Origin: Streptomyces sp. CB02923
GTDB lineage: Bacteria; Actinomycetota; Actinomycetes; Streptomycetales; Streptomycetaceae
Direction: 5' to 3'
DNA: 64,000 nt
NCBI RefSeq assembly: GCF_001905005.1
Contig: NZ_LWKZ01000025.1
Span: 310,001 to 374,000, forward strand
In this document: positions 16,210 to 24,454 of the stretch, piece by piece
Layout: each line of letters opens with the position of its first letter
How positions within the stretch are numbered: the first letter of the stretch is position 1
The notes under the pieces: model-generated
Told to the model about the DNA's origin: nothing
The model's database searches: none
What the model saw: the letters and a program-made list of their open reading frames with translations, nothing else
Made by a program: the position numbers and the translations under genes

Positions 16210-16603
16210 GGCGGCTCCGTATTGCAGTGCGGGTGCAGGCCACGTATCGTCCAGAACACGCTATCGCGAGTCGCTTCGCGTTAGCGCGGGTGTGCGTGGG
16301 TCCCGCGGCAGTCGGGGACGCGGCGGGGGACGTCCTTCCCCTGCGGGACCGCGCAGCCCGCCACCCGCCGGGCGCCGGCCGAACGCCGCCTCCCGGATGC
16401 TTCTTCGGCACGTCGGATCCCGTCCGTACGCCTACGGGACGCCGGATCGCGTCGGCGCCGGATCACGTCGGCGTCCGATCGCGTCCGCCGGAGCCCGTCC
16501 GTACGCCCGCGCCTCCCGTACGCCCGCGCCTCCCGTACGCCCGCGCTCCGGTACGCCGAGGCCTCCCGTACGGCGAGACCTCCGGTACGCCGGGGCCTCC
16601 CCC
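16210..16603. other. Repeat-rich intergenic region, 394 bp
   Basis: Spacer between the tetR and ATPase genes. No gene seen. Bases 16430-16500 repeat variants of GGATCGCGTCGGCG, and 16501-16601 are the 17-bp array listed separately. The ATPase stop lies immediately after the array. Confidence 0.45.
16501..16601. repeat. 17-bp tandem repeat, six units
   Basis: Units with consensus GTACGCCCGCGCCTCCC begin at 16501, 16518, 16535, 16551, 16568 and 16585; the first two are identical and the rest drift. The array abuts the ATPase stop codon, another case of repeats at a gene 3' end. Confidence 0.9.
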
Positions 16604-17095
16604 TCACGACGCCATCAGCGGTACCTCCTCCTTCCACTTGAGGATCTTGTCGAAGCTGACCACCGCGCCGCGCCGCCCGGTGCGGTTGCGGTAGCGGACG
16701 TGGTCGGTCAGGGCCTCGATCAGAAACAGCCCCCGTCCGTGCTCGGCCTGGGCCGGGGCGGGGGCTGCCATGGGTGGGGGCGGCGCGTGATCGGGCAGTG
16801 CGCTCCGCTCGGGGCGCTTGGGCCTGCGGGCCCGCTCCCGGAAACCGGGGCCGGAATCGGTGACTTCGATACGACAGGTGTCGCCGTTGATGAAGGCGGT
16901 GACCCGGTAGTCCTCCGTGGCGGCGTCGCCACCGTGTTCGACGGCGTTCGCGCACGCTTCGGAGAGGGCGACGGACAGGTCGTGGGAGATGTCCGGGTCC
17001 ACCCCGGCCGTCTCCATCGTGCCCAGCAGGAGCCGCCGGGCGAGCGGAACGCTCGCGGCCTCGCGCCGCAGATGCAGGGACCACCAGATGCTCAT
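16604..17095 (-). CDS. ATP-binding anti-sigma-like protein (HATPase_c_2)
   Basis: 163-aa single-domain GHKL ATPase. N box VALSEACANAVEHGG (about residues 50-65), G1 box VTDSGPGFRE (about 85) and G2 box AEHGRGLFLIEALTDHVRY (about 120-140) are all present, so ATP binding is expected; relatives act as anti-sigma kinases. An insertion between G1 and G2 is Pro/Ala-rich. ATG 17095 is supported by AGGAGG 8 bp upstream; an ATG 30 bp further up has no ribosome site. Related in fold to the ATPase at 6727 but not similar enough to be a recent copy. Confidence 0.87.
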   Translation of the reverse strand: MSIWWSLHLRREAASVPLARRLLLGTMETAGVDPDISHDLSVALSEACANAVEHGGDAATEDYRVTAFINGDTCRIEVTDSGPGFRERARRPKRPERSALPDHAPPPPMAAPAPAQAEHGRGLFLIEALTDHVRYRNRTGRRGAVVSFDKILKWKEEVPLMAS

Positions 17096-17398
17096 CGCTG
17101 CAGCCTCCTGGTCGCGGCTCGACATACCGATACGTATTGCCGGGGCGCATGGTCCGTAAGCGTGCTCCGGACGTGACTCCCCTCATTCGGCGGATGCGCC
17201 CCCGACACCCGCCGGTGTAACGGCGCCCTGCGTGCGCCCGCGTGCGCCCCCGCGCCCGCCGCTGTCGCACCGGCGCCGCCCCCTTCCCCGCGCCCCCCAC
17301 CCTGACCTGCCCGGACCGGAACGGCGCGGTCCGCCGGGTGCGCGGCGGCAGGACCTGCCGTATGCGGGCCGTAGGGCCAGTGGGATGATGGCGCGGCC
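17096..17398. other. Divergent promoter region, 303 bp
   Basis: Separates the ATPase gene from the copper-region membrane protein. C-rich and low complexity on the left half (17220-17300). I see no clear operator or gene. Confidence 0.35.
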
Positions 17399-18244
17399 AT
17401 GACTGCCCCGTCCGACCCCGATGAGCGCGCCGCCGCGGATCTGCGGCTGCTGAGGGCCGCGGTGTTCACCGCGGTCTGCGTCGCGCTGTCCGCGGCCGGG
17501 CACATGATCGGTTCCTGCGCCGCCGTCCCCCTGTGGACGCTGGGCGTGGGCTGTGCGGCGGTGTTCGCCGTCGCGGCGCCGCTGGCCGGGCGGGAACGCT
17601 CGCTGCCCGGCATCGCGGTGGCGCTGGCCGTCGGCCAGCTCGCGCTGCACACCGTCTTCGCGCTGGGGCAGCACCGGATGGCCGCCGTGCCCACGTCAGC
17701 CACGGCACCGGCCGGCGGCGGACTCTCCGACCAGGCCGCCATCTCCCTCGCACGGCACGTCACCTGCGGCCTCGGCGCCGGACAGCTGGACGGCGCCGCG
17801 GCGCGCCGCATCCTGCACACCTCGGCCATCGGCCCCGGTGGCCTGGGCGCTCCCGGCGGCGCCGGGCACGCCATGGACCCGGCAGCTCCGGCCTCCACGG
17901 CGGCGCACGGGCTGCTGCCCTCGCTGCCGATGCTGCTGGCGCACCTGCTCGCGGCGCTCGCCGCCGGCTGGCTGCTGCGCCGCGGCGAGGCGGCCCTGTG
18001 GCGGCTGGTACGGCTCTCGGCGCCCGCGGCGCGGGAGGCGTCGGCCGTGGCGGAAGCACTCGTGGGCGCACTGCGGGGCGCACTCGCGCTCGTACGCGCC
18101 CTGTGCGCCGGTCTCCTGGAGGCGGCGGACACCCGCCCCGTGGCGCGTTTTTCGTACGGGGACGACCAAGCCCGCCCGAAGGCCCCCGCGCTCCAGCACA
18201 GTGTCGTCAGGCGGGGACCGCCCGCCCTGGCCCTGGCGGCCTGA
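17399..18244 (+). CDS. Conserved membrane protein at the head of the copper gene set
   Basis: 281-aa protein with four or five likely membrane segments (AAVFTAVCVALSAAGHMIG, LWTLGVGCAAVFAVAAPLA, IAVALAVGQLALHTVFALG, LLPSLPMLLAHLLAALAAGW and a weaker one at about 215-235). A loop between segments 3 and 4 contains His/Met residues (GQHRMAAV, ARHVTCGL, GGAGHAMDP), which could contact metal. I know no assigned function. It lies 140 bp before ycnI in the same direction and leads the gene order YcnI, Sco, ECuC, CopCD, DtpA, so a role in copper handling is plausible from context only. ATG 17399. Confidence 0.8.
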   Translation: MTAPSDPDERAAADLRLLRAAVFTAVCVALSAAGHMIGSCAAVPLWTLGVGCAAVFAVAAPLAGRERSLPGIAVALAVGQLALHTVFALGQHRMAAVPTSATAPAGGGLSDQAAISLARHVTCGLGAGQLDGAAARRILHTSAIGPGGLGAPGGAGHAMDPAAPASTAAHGLLPSLPMLLAHLLAALAAGWLLRRGEAALWRLVRLSAPAAREASAVAEALVGALRGALALVRALCAGLLEAADTRPVARFSYGDDQARPKAPALQHSVVRRGPPALALAA

Positions 18245-18383
18245 CGACCACGCACCGCACACTCCCCGCAGCAGGACCGGGCACGCCCCGGCGCACGGGA
18301 GGAGGCGGCGTGCGCCGTCGTCGCCGCACGCGCGCCAGCCGTTCCTTCCCCCGTCCCTCCTGCCTGTGGAGTGCATTTCCGCC

Positions 18384-19184
18384 ATGTCCGAGACCACTGC
18401 CGTACCGTCAGCGTCCACCGCCGTACCGTCACGGAGCGCCGCACGGACCCCGGACGCCGGCCGCCGCGGCCGGCTCGCCCGCCGTCTGCCCGTCGTCGGC
18501 GGCCTCGCGGCGGGCAGCGTGCTGCTGCTCGCCGGCCCCGCCTTCGCGCACGTCAGCGTGCAGCCCGGCCAGGCCGAGCAGGGCGGCTACGCGACGATCA
18601 ACTTCAAGGTCCCCAACGAGCGCGACAACGCCTCGACCGTGAAGCTCGAAGTGACCCTGCCGACCGACCACCCGCTGGCCTCCGCCATGCCGCAGCCGGT
18701 GCCGGGCTGGAAGGTGGACGTCACCAAGTCCAAGCTGGACAAGCCCCTGGAGACGCACGGCAAGAAGCTCACCGAGGCCGTCTCGAAGATCACCTGGACC
18801 TCGGACGGCAGCAAGATCGAGCCCGGCCAGTTCCAGCAGTTCCCGGTCTCGGTCGGACAGTTGCCCAAGGCCGACCAGATGGTCTTCAAGGCCCTCCAGA
18901 CGTACGACAACAACGAGGTCGTACGGTGGATCGAGCCGACCAAGGAGGGCGGCCCCGAGCCGGAGAACCCGGCGCCGGTGCTCCAGCTGACCCCCGCGTC
19001 CGGCGACGGCCACGGCTCCGGCACGGCCGACGCGAAGAACGCCGGCGGCGACGCGGGCGACGCCCGGCAGGCCGCCGCGGACGGCAGTGACACCACCGCG
19101 CGCGTCCTGGGCGGCGTCGGCATCGTCGTCGGCATCATCGGTGTCGCGTTCGGCGTGCTCGCCGGCCGGCGCCGCGGCGCCTGA
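18384..19184 (+). CDS. ycnI: YcnI family copper-associated protein (DUF1775)
   Basis: 266-aa exported protein. A signal peptide (LPVVGGLAAGSVLLLAGPAFA) is cut so that the mature protein begins with His (HVSVQPGQAEQGGYATINFKVPNE), the N-terminal His that binds Cu(II) in characterised YcnI proteins. The conserved W of PVPGWKVDVTKS and the ITWTSDGSKIEPGQFQQFPVSVG block follow. After a Gly/Asp-rich linker a C-terminal membrane anchor (VLGGVGIVVGIIGVAFGVLAG) with RRR keeps it on the cell surface. ATG 18384 is the first good start near the signal peptide. Part of the copper set that continues with sco. Confidence 0.93.
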   Translation: MSETTAVPSASTAVPSRSAARTPDAGRRGRLARRLPVVGGLAAGSVLLLAGPAFAHVSVQPGQAEQGGYATINFKVPNERDNASTVKLEVTLPTDHPLASAMPQPVPGWKVDVTKSKLDKPLETHGKKLTEAVSKITWTSDGSKIEPGQFQQFPVSVGQLPKADQMVFKALQTYDNNEVVRWIEPTKEGGPEPENPAPVLQLTPASGDGHGSGTADAKNAGGDAGDARQAAADGSDTTARVLGGVGIVVGIIGVAFGVLAGRRRGA

Positions 19185-19265
19185 ACCGACCCCGTGCCCG
19201 TCCCGGCCCCCGCACTCGCGGGCGCCGGGGCGGCACCCCCTTCCTGAAAAACGGGACACACGTAC

Positions 19266-19913
19266 ATGCGTAAGAGGAATCTGATCGCCGCCGGCGTCGC
19301 GCTGGTCTCCGCCCTGACCCTGTCCGCCTGCGACAACGGCGACAGCGACAAGCCCGCCGCCAGCGTCTCCGGGGGCACCCGGTCCGAGCCGATCGTCACG
19401 CTCGACCGGCCCATGGAGAAGCCGGACCTGGTCCTGACGGACACCGAGGGCAAGAAGTACGACCTGATCGAGCAGACCAAGGGCCATCCGACGCTGGTCT
19501 ACTTCGGCTACACCCACTGCCCGGACGTCTGCCCGCTGACGATGAACAACATCGACGTGGCGATGCGGCAGCTGCCCAAGGCCGAACAGGACGACCTGCG
19601 CGTCGTCTTCGTCACCTCGGACCCCGAGCGGGACACCTCCGCCGCGCTCAAGAAGTGGCTCGGCGGCATCAACAAGAAGTTCGTCGGCCTGACCGGATCC
19701 TTCGACACCATCCAGGCCGGCGCGCGCAGCGTGAACATCGGCATCGAGAAGCCCGTCAAGAAGAAGAACGGCGACGTGGTCTCGACCCACGGCGCGCAGG
19801 TCCTGCTCAGCTCCCCCAAGGACGACAAGATCCACTGGATGGGGATGCAGGACGCCGGCGTCGACCACTACTCCAAGGCACTTCCGAAGATCATCAAGGG
19901 ACAGAACCCGTGA
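19266..19913 (+). CDS. sco: Sco1/SenC family copper chaperone lipoprotein
   Basis: 215-aa lipoprotein with lipobox LSAC (Cys22) and a thioredoxin-like Sco domain. Copper ligands are Cys85 and Cys89 (CPDVCP) and His175 (VSTHGAQ). In S. lividans the orthologue delivers copper to the aa3-type oxidase CuA site and to the radical copper oxidase GlxA. The next gene overlaps its stop by GTGA, so sco and ecuC are translationally coupled. Start ATG 19266 with the typical Arg/Lys n-region. Confidence 0.95.
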   Translation: MRKRNLIAAGVALVSALTLSACDNGDSDKPAASVSGGTRSEPIVTLDRPMEKPDLVLTDTEGKKYDLIEQTKGHPTLVYFGYTHCPDVCPLTMNNIDVAMRQLPKAEQDDLRVVFVTSDPERDTSAALKKWLGGINKKFVGLTGSFDTIQAGARSVNIGIEKPVKKKNGDVVSTHGAQVLLSSPKDDKIHWMGMQDAGVDHYSKALPKIIKGQNP

Positions 19914-20488
19914 ACCGCCGCACCACCCTCGCCGCCGTACTCGCCCTGACCGCCGGATTCGCCCTCGCGGGCTGCGGCGGGGACAGCGCACCCGAACTGA
20001 AGGTCTCCGGGGCGTACCTGCCGCAGCCCGTCGACCAGAGCATGGCCGGGGCGTTCATGGTCATCAAGAACTCCGGCGGTACGGCCGACAAGCTCACCTC
20101 CGTCACCAGCGACCTGTCCGACGACATCACCATCCACACCACGAAGAACAACAAGATGGAGGAGGTCAAGTCCCTGGACATCCCCGCGAACGGCGAACTG
20201 GAACTCGCCCGCGGCGGCAACCACCTGATGTTCATGGGGCTGAAGAAAAAGCCGGCCGAGGGCCAGCGGGTCACCGTGGAACTGCACTTCGGCACGTCCG
20301 AGCCGGTCAAGGTCGACGTCCCGGTCGAGTCCGCCACCTACGTCCCGAAGAACGGCGGAGCGAAGGCGGGCTCCGGCGAAGGGGGAGCGGCCGGCCACGA
20401 GAAGATGCAGCACGGCGGCTCCCAGCACGACGGCTCGCAGCACGAGGGATCCATGAACGACCACTCGCAGCACGACGCCAAGAAGTAG
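19910..20488 (+). CDS. ecuC: PCu(A)C family extracytoplasmic copper chaperone (ECuC-like lipoprotein)
   Basis: 192-aa lipoprotein (lipobox LAGC, Cys22) with a PCu(A)C cupredoxin-like domain. Cu(I) ligands His76, Met83, His105 and Met107 fit the pattern, with Met-X21-His-X-Met exact but only six residues between the first His and Met instead of ten. The last 35 residues form a His/Met-rich tail (HEKMQHGG, QHDGSQHEG, DHSQHD), an extra copper-binding element. GTG 19910 overlaps the sco stop. It probably acts with Sco to load extracytoplasmic copper enzymes, as shown for the S. lividans counterpart. Confidence 0.93.
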   Translation: MNRRTTLAAVLALTAGFALAGCGGDSAPELKVSGAYLPQPVDQSMAGAFMVIKNSGGTADKLTSVTSDLSDDITIHTTKNNKMEEVKSLDIPANGELELARGGNHLMFMGLKKKPAEGQRVTVELHFGTSEPVKVDVPVESATYVPKNGGAKAGSGEGGAAGHEKMQHGGSQHDGSQHEGSMNDHSQHDAKK

Positions 20489-20501
20489 GGGGCGCCTCGC
20501 C

Positions 20502-22808
20502 ATGACCACCACCGTCCTCTGCGCACCGGGCTCCGGCGCCCGCGCTCCGGGCGCACGCCGGGAACGCGCCCCGCGCACCCGACGGCCGTCCGCGCTGCGC
20601 CTCCTGGTGCTCGCGGCGGCCCTGCTCGGCGCGCTCTTCGGGGGCGCCGCCCCGGCCTCCGCCCATGCCGCGCTGACCGGCAGCACTCCCGCGCAGGGGT
20701 CGGTGGTGCAGAGCGCTCCCGAACAGGTCACGCTCACCTTCTCCGAGGGTGTCGCGATGGGCGACGACTCGGTCCGGGTCCTGGACCCGCAGGGCAAGCG
20801 GGTGGACCGCGGCAAGCTGCGCGACCTGTGCAGCGGCGAGACGGTCAAGTACGGCGCCGGGCTGCCCCCCGGGCTGCCGGACGGCACGTACACCGTCGCC
20901 TGGCAGGCGGTCTCCGCCGACAGCCACCCGGTCTCCGGCGCCTTCACCTTCTCGGTGGGCGCGCCCTCCGCGACGAGCGCACCGCTGCCGCAGCAGGAGG
21001 TCGGTGGCGGGGTGGTCGGCGCGCTGTACGGCATCGCGCGCTATCTCGCGTACGCCGGCTTCGTCGTCCTGGTGGGCGGGGCGGCGTTCGTCCTGGTCTG
21101 CCGTCCGGCCGCCGCGCGCGTACGGTCCGTACAGCGCCTGGTCGCCCGCGGCTGGGCCGCGCTGACCGCCGCGACAATCGCGATGCTGCTGCTGCGCACC
21201 CCGTACACGACGTCCGGGGACCTCGCCGACGTCTTCGATCTCGGCGGGCTCCGCCAGGTCCTGGAGACCAAGCCGGGGGCCGCACTGGTCTCCAGGCTGC
21301 TGCTGCTCGCCGCCGCGGCGCTGTTCGTGGCCGTCCTCTTCGGCGCGTACGCCCGCGCACAGCGGGGCGAGGGGCGTACGGGCGCGGAGGCGGCGGACGG
21401 GGGAGAGGGCGCGCCGGGCGCACCGGAAGCGCCGGTCACGCCGGGCGCGCGGGATACACCGAGCACACCGGGGACGTCGGACGCACCGGGTACGGACGAA
21501 CCGGGTACGGACGCCCCGGGCAGCACCGCCCCCGTCGGCGACGCCAAGCGCCGCAAGGACCTCGTCTTCGGGCTGTCCCTCGGCGGCGGCATCGTCGCCG
21601 TGGGCCTGGCCGCGACGTGGGCGATGGCCGAGCATGCCTCGACCGGCCTGCAGACCGCCGTCGCCATGCCCGTCGACGTCCTGCACCTGCTGGCCGTCGC
21701 CACCTGGCTCGGCGGCCTGACCGCGCTGCTGGTCTCCCTCTACCGGGGCCCGTCCGTGGCCCGTTCCGAGGTGCGGCGCTTCTCGCGGCTCGCGTTCGGT
21801 TCCGTCCTGGTGGTGGTGGCGACCGGTGTCTACCAGTCGTGGCGGCAGGTCGGCACGTGGAAGGCGCTGGCCGACACCTCGTACGGGAAGCTGCTGCTGA
21901 TCAAGGTGGCGCTGGTCGTCGTCCTCGTCGGCGTCGCCTGGTTCTCGCGGCGCTGGACGGCGCGGCTGGGCGAGGGCCCGGCGCCCGAGGCGGAGGCCAC
22001 CGCCGTACTGGAGAGCGTCGCGGCGCGTACGGAGACAGCAGCGGCGCGGGACGAAACGGCGCGAGGGGAAAAGCCGGCACGGGACGGCGCCGCGGCCACT
22101 GGCGCGGCGCACACCGGCAATCCCGCGGACACCGGCGGCACCGCACGCACTGGTGGCACCGCACACACCGATGGCCTCGCGCACACCGACGGCCCCTCAC
22201 ACACCGGCGATCCCGCAGCGGACCCCGACCCCGCGCGGGCCGCGCAACTCGAACGGCAGCGCGCCGCGCTGGACACCGCCCGTACCAAGCGCATCCGCGA
22301 CGCCGACCCGGAGCGCTCCGGGCTGCGCCGCTCGGTCCTCGCCGAGGCGACGGTCGCCGTGGTCGTGCTGGCCGTCACCACCGTGCTCACCTCCACCGAA
22401 CCGGCGCGTACGGAGGAGGCCGTGAAGGCGGCGGGCGGGGCCGGGCAGTCGGCCGACGCCAACCAGCCGCAGGTGCTGAACATCCCCTTCGACACCGGCG
22501 GTCCGCGCGGCAAGGGCACCGCGCGCGTCGACCTGGACCCCGGCCGCAGCGGCAGCGCCAACGCCCTGCACCTGCGGATCGCCGATCCGGACGGCAGGAC
22601 ACAGGACGTCCCGGAGGTGAAGGTCTCCTTCACTCTTAAGGAGAAGGACCTCGGACCGCTGCCGGTCACCCTGGACCACGTCAGCGAAGGACACTGGAGC
22701 GCGCGCGACGTCCAGTTGCCGGTGCCCGGACAGTGGCAGCTCTCCCTGGTCGTACGGACCTCCGACATCGACCAGGTCACCGAGACCAGGAACGTGAAGA
22801 TCAACTGA
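20502..22808 (+). CDS. copCD: CopC-CopD fusion copper resistance/uptake protein
   Basis: 768-aa membrane protein. After the signal sequence the mature N-terminus begins with His55 (ASAHAALTG), and with Asp140 and His142 (ADSHPVSG) it builds the CopC Cu(II) site. A CopD-like membrane domain follows with about eight segments (for example YGIARYLAYAGFVVLVGGAAF, FGLSLGGGIVAVGLAATWAM), and a second soluble domain (about 650-768, LNIPFDTGG...GQWQLSLVVRTSDIDQV) ends the protein. Two cytoplasmic loops are swollen by low-complexity repeats: Ala-Pro-Gly (about 290-345) and Thr-Gly-Gly/His-Thr-Asp-Gly (about 505-575). It starts 13 bp after ecuC and shares one base with dtpA (TGATG). Confidence 0.93.
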   Translation: MTTTVLCAPGSGARAPGARRERAPRTRRPSALRLLVLAAALLGALFGGAAPASAHAALTGSTPAQGSVVQSAPEQVTLTFSEGVAMGDDSVRVLDPQGKRVDRGKLRDLCSGETVKYGAGLPPGLPDGTYTVAWQAVSADSHPVSGAFTFSVGAPSATSAPLPQQEVGGGVVGALYGIARYLAYAGFVVLVGGAAFVLVCRPAAARVRSVQRLVARGWAALTAATIAMLLLRTPYTTSGDLADVFDLGGLRQVLETKPGAALVSRLLLLAAAALFVAVLFGAYARAQRGEGRTGAEAADGGEGAPGAPEAPVTPGARDTPSTPGTSDAPGTDEPGTDAPGSTAPVGDAKRRKDLVFGLSLGGGIVAVGLAATWAMAEHASTGLQTAVAMPVDVLHLLAVATWLGGLTALLVSLYRGPSVARSEVRRFSRLAFGSVLVVVATGVYQSWRQVGTWKALADTSYGKLLLIKVALVVVLVGVAWFSRRWTARLGEGPAPEAEATAVLESVAARTETAAARDETARGEKPARDGAAATGAAHTGNPADTGGTARTGGTAHTDGLAHTDGPSHTGDPAADPDPARAAQLERQRAALDTARTKRIRDADPERSGLRRSVLAEATVAVVVLAVTTVLTSTEPARTEEAVKAAGGAGQSADANQPQVLNIPFDTGGPRGKGTARVDLDPGRSGSANALHLRIADPDGRTQDVPEVKVSFTLKEKDLGPLPVTLDHVSEGHWSARDVQLPVPGQWQLSLVVRTSDIDQVTETRNVKIN

Positions 22809-24133
22809 TGACGACCACCGCTTCTCCCTCCGGCGACGCCTCCGGGGCCGACGGCCGCACCGGTTCCGGCACCGGCCCCGAGCGCGCCGAGACCCTCGAA
22901 CTGTCCCGTAGGCGCCTGCTGGGCACCGTCGGTGCCGCGGGCGCGGCAGGCCTGGTCGCCGGTGCCGCGGGCGGCGCGATCGGCGTCGCCGCCGCCCGGG
23001 ACGAGCCGCCCACCGCACTGAACAGCGTCGGCTCCACCACGGTCGCCTTCCGCGACGAGCGCGCCCGGCAGCAGGCGGGCATCACCACGCCCCTCCAGGC
23101 GCGCGGCCACCTCGTGGCCTTCGACCTCGCGCCGGGCGCCGGGCGCAAGGAAGCCGCCGCCCTGCTGCGCCGCTGGTCCCGTACGGCCGAGGACCTGATG
23201 GCCGGGCGCACCCCGGCCGCGGACACCGGCGTCGCGCTGGACGCGGGCCCGTCCTCACTCACCGTCACCTTCGGCTTCGGCCGCACCTTCTTCGACCGTA
23301 CGGGGCTGACCGCGCGGCGCCCCGTCCAGCTCGAACCGCTGCCGGACTTCTCCTCGGACGCGCTGGACGCCGGGCGCAGCAACGGCGACCTGTGGATCCA
23401 GATCGGCTGCGACGACGCGCTGGTCGCCTTCCACGCGCTGCGCGCCCTCCAGAAGGAGGCCGGGGACACCGCGCGGCTGCGGTGGCAGATGAACGGCTTC
23501 AACCGCACGCCCGGCGCCACCGCGGGCCCGATGACCACCCGCAACCTGATGGGCCAGATCGACGGGACCAACAACCCCAAGCCCGCCGAACCGGACTTCG
23601 ACGAGCGGATCTTCGTCGGCCGGGACGCGGGCAGCGGCCCGCACGCCTGGATGCGCGGCGGCTCGTACGCCGTCGTCCGCCGCATCCGGATGCTGCTGGA
23701 CGACTGGGAGAAGCAGCCGCTGGCCAAGCAGGAGAAGGTCATAGGCCGCCGCAAGGCCGACGGCGCGCCGCTGACCGGCGGCGACGAGCACACGAAGATG
23801 GACCTGGACAAGAACGCCGCCGACGGGCTGCCGGTCGTTCCGGCCGACGCGCACGCGCGGATCGCGGCGCCGGAGTCCAACCAGGGCGCGGCCCTGCTGC
23901 GGCGGCCCTACTCCTTCCACGACGGGTTCCGGGACGACGGCGCCCCGGACGCCGGGCTGCTGTTCGTCTGCTGGCAGGCCGATCCGCTGCGCTCCTTCAT
24001 CCCGATCCAGCGCAAGCTGGACCGCGGGGACGCGCTGTCGCCCTTCCTGCGGCACGAGGCGAGCGGGCTGTTCGCCGTGCCGCCGGCCGCGGTGGCGGGC
24101 GGGTACGTGGGGCAGCCGCTGCTGGAGGGGTGA
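22808..24133 (+). CDS. dtpA: Tat-exported dye-decolourising heme peroxidase (DtpA/EfeB-like)
   Basis: 441-aa DyP-type peroxidase. A twin-arginine signal (LSRRRLLGTVGAAGAAG) exports the folded heme protein. The DyP motif GQIDGTNN holds distal Asp252, Arg291 (YAVVRRIRM) is the likely distal Arg, and His349 (DAHARIAAP) the proximal heme ligand. In S. lividans DtpA is needed, together with Sco and ECuC from the same operon, for maturation of the copper enzyme GlxA and normal morphology; this gene has the same neighbours. ATG 22808 overlaps the copCD stop by one base, giving strict coupling. Confidence 0.94.
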   Translation: MTTTASPSGDASGADGRTGSGTGPERAETLELSRRRLLGTVGAAGAAGLVAGAAGGAIGVAAARDEPPTALNSVGSTTVAFRDERARQQAGITTPLQARGHLVAFDLAPGAGRKEAAALLRRWSRTAEDLMAGRTPAADTGVALDAGPSSLTVTFGFGRTFFDRTGLTARRPVQLEPLPDFSSDALDAGRSNGDLWIQIGCDDALVAFHALRALQKEAGDTARLRWQMNGFNRTPGATAGPMTTRNLMGQIDGTNNPKPAEPDFDERIFVGRDAGSGPHAWMRGGSYAVVRRIRMLLDDWEKQPLAKQEKVIGRRKADGAPLTGGDEHTKMDLDKNAADGLPVVPADAHARIAAPESNQGAALLRRPYSFHDGFRDDGAPDAGLLFVCWQADPLRSFIPIQRKLDRGDALSPFLRHEASGLFAVPPAAVAGGYVGQPLLEG

Positions 24134-24137
24134 CCGT

Positions 24138-24410
24138 ATGGGCGTGGGTCCAGCGGGTCCTGCGGGTCCAGCGGGTCCCACAGGCCCTGCGGGTCCCGCG
24201 AAGTCTGCGGGTCCCGCGGAATCTTCGGGTCCTGCGGGTCCCGCGGAATCTTCGGGTCCTGCGGGTCCCGCGGAATCTTCGGGTCCTGCGGGTCCTGCGG
24301 GTCCCGGAAGGCCACCGGGCGTTTCCGGGGCCCGTGAGCCGATGCGGGCGGCCGATGCGGGCTTCCCGGCAGGGCCGGGCGGCCGGGCGGGTACCGTGGC
24401 GAGCGGGTGA
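24138..24410 (+). CDS. Possible small collagen-like protein downstream of dtpA
   Basis: A 90-aa ORF whose first 58 residues are Gly-X-Y triplets (GPAGPAGPAGPTGPAGPA, then three copies of ESSGPAGPA), like a collagen triple-helix peptide, followed by 30 ordinary residues. It begins 5 bp after the dtpA stop and GGAGGGG at 24126-24132 is correctly placed as a ribosome site, so coupled translation is possible. No signal peptide is visible. Codons are unusually rich in GGT, CCT and TCT for this genome, and the opposite strand also reads as a repeat, so the ORF may simply be a 27-bp tandem repeat that happens to be open. Confidence 0.4.
   Translation: MGVGPAGPAGPAGPTGPAGPAKSAGPAESSGPAGPAESSGPAGPAESSGPAGPAGPGRPPGVSGAREPMRAADAGFPAGPGGRAGTVASG
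24216..24296. repeat. 27-bp tandem repeat, three identical units
   Basis: Units start at 24216, 24243 and 24270 and begin GCGGAATCTTCGGGTCCTGC. The period keeps the collagen-like frame, and shorter GGTCCTGC/GGTCCCGC repeats flank it on both sides. Confidence 0.9.
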
Positions 24411-24454
24411 TCGGCGAGGCGGTCCCCACCGGAGCGTGAGGGAGACGGAGCCAC

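Noticed and set aside
16501..16601. CRISPR array
   Set aside because: Units are 16-17 bp and directly adjacent, without unique spacers, and no cas genes are present. The same holds for the other arrays.
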